From Dehalococcoidales bacterium (GTDB taxonomy: Bacteria > Chloroflexota > Dehalococcoidia > Dehalococcoidales > RBG-16-60-22): a stretch of 15,580 nucleotides of DNA. The translations under genes were made by a program, and so were the position numbers. Below are positions 13,710-15,580 of the stretch, one piece after another. The stretch's first letter is position 1, and each line of letters starts with the position of its first letter. The notes under the pieces are model-generated. The model did no database searches, was not told the DNA's origin, and worked only from the letters and a program-made list of their open reading frames with translations. The stretch covers positions 1 through 15,580 of the forward strand of contig JAUWGD010000027.1 of assembly GCA_030606585.1 (NCBI GenBank), in the 5' to 3' direction.

Positions 13710-14069
13710 TCAGTGCTTCCAGGCTAAATGCCGTCCCCCCATGAGGTGCATGTGGAGGTGGAACACGACCTGCCCCGCGTCCGCCCCGCTGTTGATAGTC
13801 AGCCGGTAGCCGTTTTCTGAGATACCCTGTTCCCGGGCTACCTGATTGGCCACTCTGGTCATTTTCCCGACGATAGGCGTATCTTCATCGGCCATGTCAG
13901 CGAGGGAGGTTATGTGCTTCCTGGGAATAACGAGCAGGTGCACCGGCGTCAGCGGATTTATATCGGGAAAGACGACAACATCTTCGTCCTCATACAGGAG
14001 TGCAGAGGGTATCTCGCCACTGGCAATCTTGCAGAATATACAGTCGGTATCTTTCTCTTCGGGGTTCAT
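13710..14069 (-). CDS. HIT-family (histidine triad, Hint-like) nucleotide hydrolase/transferase
   Basis: The 119 residues show CIFCKIASGEIPSALLYED (10-28), HLLVIPRKHI (44-53), NSGADAGQVVFHLHMHLMGG (93-112) and the triad His104, His106 and His108, all standard for the Hint branch, which hydrolyses AMP-lysine or phosphoramidate bonds. The protein appears complete. It starts at ATG 14069 with GGCAGGAA just upstream, 10 bp after the PPOX gene, and is the last gene of the isocitrate dehydrogenase-PPOX-HIT run. The physiological substrate of most bacterial HIT proteins is unsettled. Confidence 0.95.
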   Translation of the reverse strand: MNPEEKDTDCIFCKIASGEIPSALLYEDEDVVVFPDINPLTPVHLLVIPRKHITSLADMADEDTPIVGKMTRVANQVAREQGISENGYRLTINSGADAGQVVFHLHMHLMGGRHLAWKH

Positions 14070-14079
14070 ATTTCCTGCC

Positions 14080-14487
14080 TTATAAGTCTGTATATGTCAT
14101 GGGACCCGGGTTTTTCATATCGAGTACACTGGCTTTGGCGTTTACTACTTTGAATACGCCCACGTAGTCCCAGCCGTTTTTCTCAACACCCGGCTTTAAA
14201 AAGGGACGCGCTTCCGCTATTTCTTTTTTCAGGTCCATATCCGCCACCGGCACCATCTGGCCGCTGACTCTTACCTGGACGCCGTCGGCAAAATAACATA
14301 ATTCTGTCTCGGGGTTGGTCATAACCTGTTTATACACGTTTTTGTCTGACTGCGTGGAAAATATAATGCCGTTTTCGTCCGCCCGGTAAGTGCCCAAGGC
14401 GCGTACGTGCGGTTTATTGCCTTCCACCGTCGCCACATAAGCAATGGGATTTTTAGTGATGAATTCCAGTATTTCATTCTTGTCCAT
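14080..14487 (-). CDS. Pyridoxamine 5'-phosphate oxidase-fold (split-barrel flavin-binding) protein
   Basis: A 135-residue member of the PPOX/flavin-reductase-like split-barrel superfamily. Visible: ILEFITKNPIAYVATVEGNK (6-25), PHVRALGTYR (26-35), GIIFSTQSDKNVYKQV (40-55), ETELCYFA (60-67), VRVSGQMV (72-79) and a C-terminal VGVFKVVNAKASVLDM strand (109-124). Such small proteins bind FMN or F420 or act as stress-related reductases; true pyridoxine oxidases are longer, so vitamin B6 synthesis should not be assumed. Start at ATG 14487 with AAGGAGG 6 nt upstream. It lies 65 bp downstream of isocitrate dehydrogenase and 10 bp upstream of the HIT gene. Confidence 0.88.
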   Translation of the reverse strand: MDKNEILEFITKNPIAYVATVEGNKPHVRALGTYRADENGIIFSTQSDKNVYKQVMTNPETELCYFADGVQVRVSGQMVPVADMDLKKEIAEARPFLKPGVEKNGWDYVGVFKVVNAKASVLDMKNPGPMTYTDL

Positions 14488-14552
14488 TGTAGTCCTCCTT
14501 ACATCAGGTAATGAAAATTTTAATAGGCAAACACTATCCTGTTAATTATTTC

Positions 14553-15580
14553 TCAGAGTTTTTCAATAACGGCGTCCGCCACCTGAGAGGTACCGACGGC
14601 TGACGGGTCGTCGCGGGTCGGTTTCATGTCGTAGGTGACGTTTTTACCTTCGGCAATGACCGCGGCGATGGCTCTTTCCAGTCGGTCGGCCGCTCCTGCC
14701 TCGCCGAGGTACCGCAGCATCATCACGCCGGAGAGCATCATGGCCACGGGATTGACCCTGTTCTGTCCGGTGTACTTGGGCGCGCTGCCGTGGGTAGGCT
14801 CGAACAGGGCTATCTCCTCGCCGATATTGGCGCCGGGGGCTAAACCCAGTCCGCCGACCAGTCCGGCACAGAGGTCGGAGATAATATCGCCGTAGAGGTT
14901 GGGGGCGACGATGATATCATATTCCTGCGGCCTTCTCACCAGCTGCATGCAGAGGTTATCGATAAGCGCTTCCTGGAACTGGATATCCGGGTATTTTGAA
15001 GCCACCTCCCGCGCTACCGAAAGGAACAGGCCGTCGGAGTACTTCATTATATTGGCTTTTTGCGTGGCCGTTACCTTCTTGCGTCCGTACCTGCGGGCAT
15101 ACTCGAAAGCGTATTTGATAATGCGGCGGCTGGCCGATTCCGTAATCATCTTGATGCTCAGGCCGGAATCGGCTTTTATGACGTCGCCCTTCTTGTTATT
15201 AATAAATTCGATAAGGTCTTTGGCTTCTTTAGTCCCCTTCTCAAACTCCACCCCCGCGTAAAGGTCTTCCGTGTTCTCCCTGACGATGACGATATCCACG
15301 TCTTTGAAGGGGGTCGGGGCGCCGGGGTAAGTCTTGCAGGGACGCACGCAGGCGTACAGGTCCAGGGCCTTGCGCATGGCGACGTTGACGCTGCGGAAGC
15401 CCGTGCCCACCGGCGTGGTCACCGGGCCCTTGATAGCCACTTTGTTCTTACGTATCGATTCCAGCACGGAGTCGGGCAGAGGCGTGCCGTATTCTTCGAT
15501 GACATCGGCGCCGGCGTAGGCAAGCTCCCAGTTAAACTTCACCCCCGTCGCCTCCAGGACTCTCCTGGTCGCCTCCGAAA
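14553..15580 (-). CDS. Isocitrate dehydrogenase (isocitrate/isopropylmalate dehydrogenase family), 5' end outside window
   Basis: 341 complete codons are visible. The reading frame continues open to the right edge (residues SEATRRVLEATG precede VKFNW), so only roughly 20 N-terminal residues are missing; the GTG at 15542 is an internal valine, not the start. Oxidative decarboxylation of isocitrate to 2-oxoglutarate is indicated by VAIKGPVTTPVGTGFRSVNV, LDLYACVRP, VRENTEDLYAGVEF, the catalytic Tyr-Lys region (ESASRRIIKYAFEYARR; VTATQKANIMKYSDGLF), IDNLCMQLVRRP and NLYGDIISDLCAGLVGGLG. The motif GFRSVNV and LYACVRP fit isocitrate dehydrogenase better than 3-isopropylmalate dehydrogenase. HGSAPKYTGQNRVNP near the C-terminus is the nucleotide-binding segment. 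Cofactor choice (NAD or NADP) is not certain. PPOX and HIT genes follow in the same direction. Confidence 0.92.
   Translation of the reverse strand, partial: SEATRRVLEATGVKFNWELAYAGADVIEEYGTPLPDSVLESIRKNKVAIKGPVTTPVGTGFRSVNVAMRKALDLYACVRPCKTYPGAPTPFKDVDIVIVRENTEDLYAGVEFEKGTKEAKDLIEFINNKKGDVIKADSGLSIKMITESASRRIIKYAFEYARRYGRKKVTATQKANIMKYSDGLFLSVAREVASKYPDIQFQEALIDNLCMQLVRRPQEYDIIVAPNLYGDIISDLCAGLVGGLGLAPGANIGEEIALFEPTHGSAPKYTGQNRVNPVAMMLSGVMMLRYLGEAGAADRLERAIAAVIAEGKNVTYDMKPTRDDPSAVGTSQVADAVIEKL

Noticed and set aside
14553..15542. Isocitrate dehydrogenase starting at GTG 15542
   Set aside because: The frame stays open to the window edge and the upstream residues (SEATRRVLEATG) match the family N-terminus, so the gene is partial.
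1..15580. CRISPR array, prophage, IS element or defence island
   Set aside because: No regularly spaced repeats, transposase, integrase or defence-type domain was found on either strand; the genes are metabolic.

Overview
The window (about 55% G+C by eye, with more A+T-rich gaps) reads as a chromosomal segment of an anaerobic, probably unculured bacterium. The gene set is a tungsten-type aldehyde:ferredoxin oxidoreductase, two separate cysteine-rich (CCG) iron-sulfur oxidase modules, a two-subunit oxygen-sensitive fumarase, NAD-type isocitrate dehydrogenase and a short stand-alone N-acetylglutamate synthase-like GNAT. This combination recalls Chloroflexota of class Dehalococcoidia. That assignment is an inference from gene content; no rRNA, tRNA or universal marker is present. 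I see no phage, IS transposase, CRISPR array or toxin-antitoxin gene. Both ends cut a gene: the left end cuts a PAS sensor protein and the right end cuts isocitrate dehydrogenase.

Layout from left to right: (1) 1-698, minus strand, the N-terminal part of a PAS signalling protein, divergent from (2) 952-2868, plus strand, an AOR-family enzyme behind a credible sigma-70-type promoter. (3) 5680-2873, minus strand, a GlcD-like FAD subunit followed by a GlcF-like Fe-S subunit, separated by 126 bp that carry a compound inverted-repeat element with mutually exclusive hairpins. (4) 5700-5793, a roughly 94-bp nested palindrome between glcD and the plus-strand SDR gene at 5826-6653, which ends at a strong hairpin. 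(5) 11699-6722, minus strand, a six-gene operon: CCG protein, LUD/ferredoxin protein, fumarase alpha, fumarase beta and two paralogous cyclase-family hydrolases. Most of its genes overlap or are separated by 10 bp or less. A promoter at 11736-11764 decides the start of its first gene. (6) 11875-13706, plus strand, NAD kinase, GNAT and Nudix hydrolase, overlapping or abutting. (7) 15580-13710, minus strand, isocitrate dehydrogenase, a PPOX-fold protein and a HIT protein.

Taken together the window is about organic-acid and redox metabolism. Two Fe-S/flavin modules (GlcD-GlcF and CCG-LUD) look built to take electrons from 2-hydroxy acids. Fumarase and isocitrate dehydrogenase belong to the TCA cycle. 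AOR couples aldehyde/acid interconversion to ferredoxin. The SDR and the twin metal hydrolases suggest breakdown of an unidentified carbonyl, lactone or amide compound. NAD kinase beside a probable ADP-ribose pyrophosphatase makes a small NAD(P)-turnover cluster. I do not see a clearly new defence or mobile system. The most unusual things are the two non-coding structured elements (4174-4265 and 5700-5793), the composition of the six-gene operon, and a sequence-divergent AOR.
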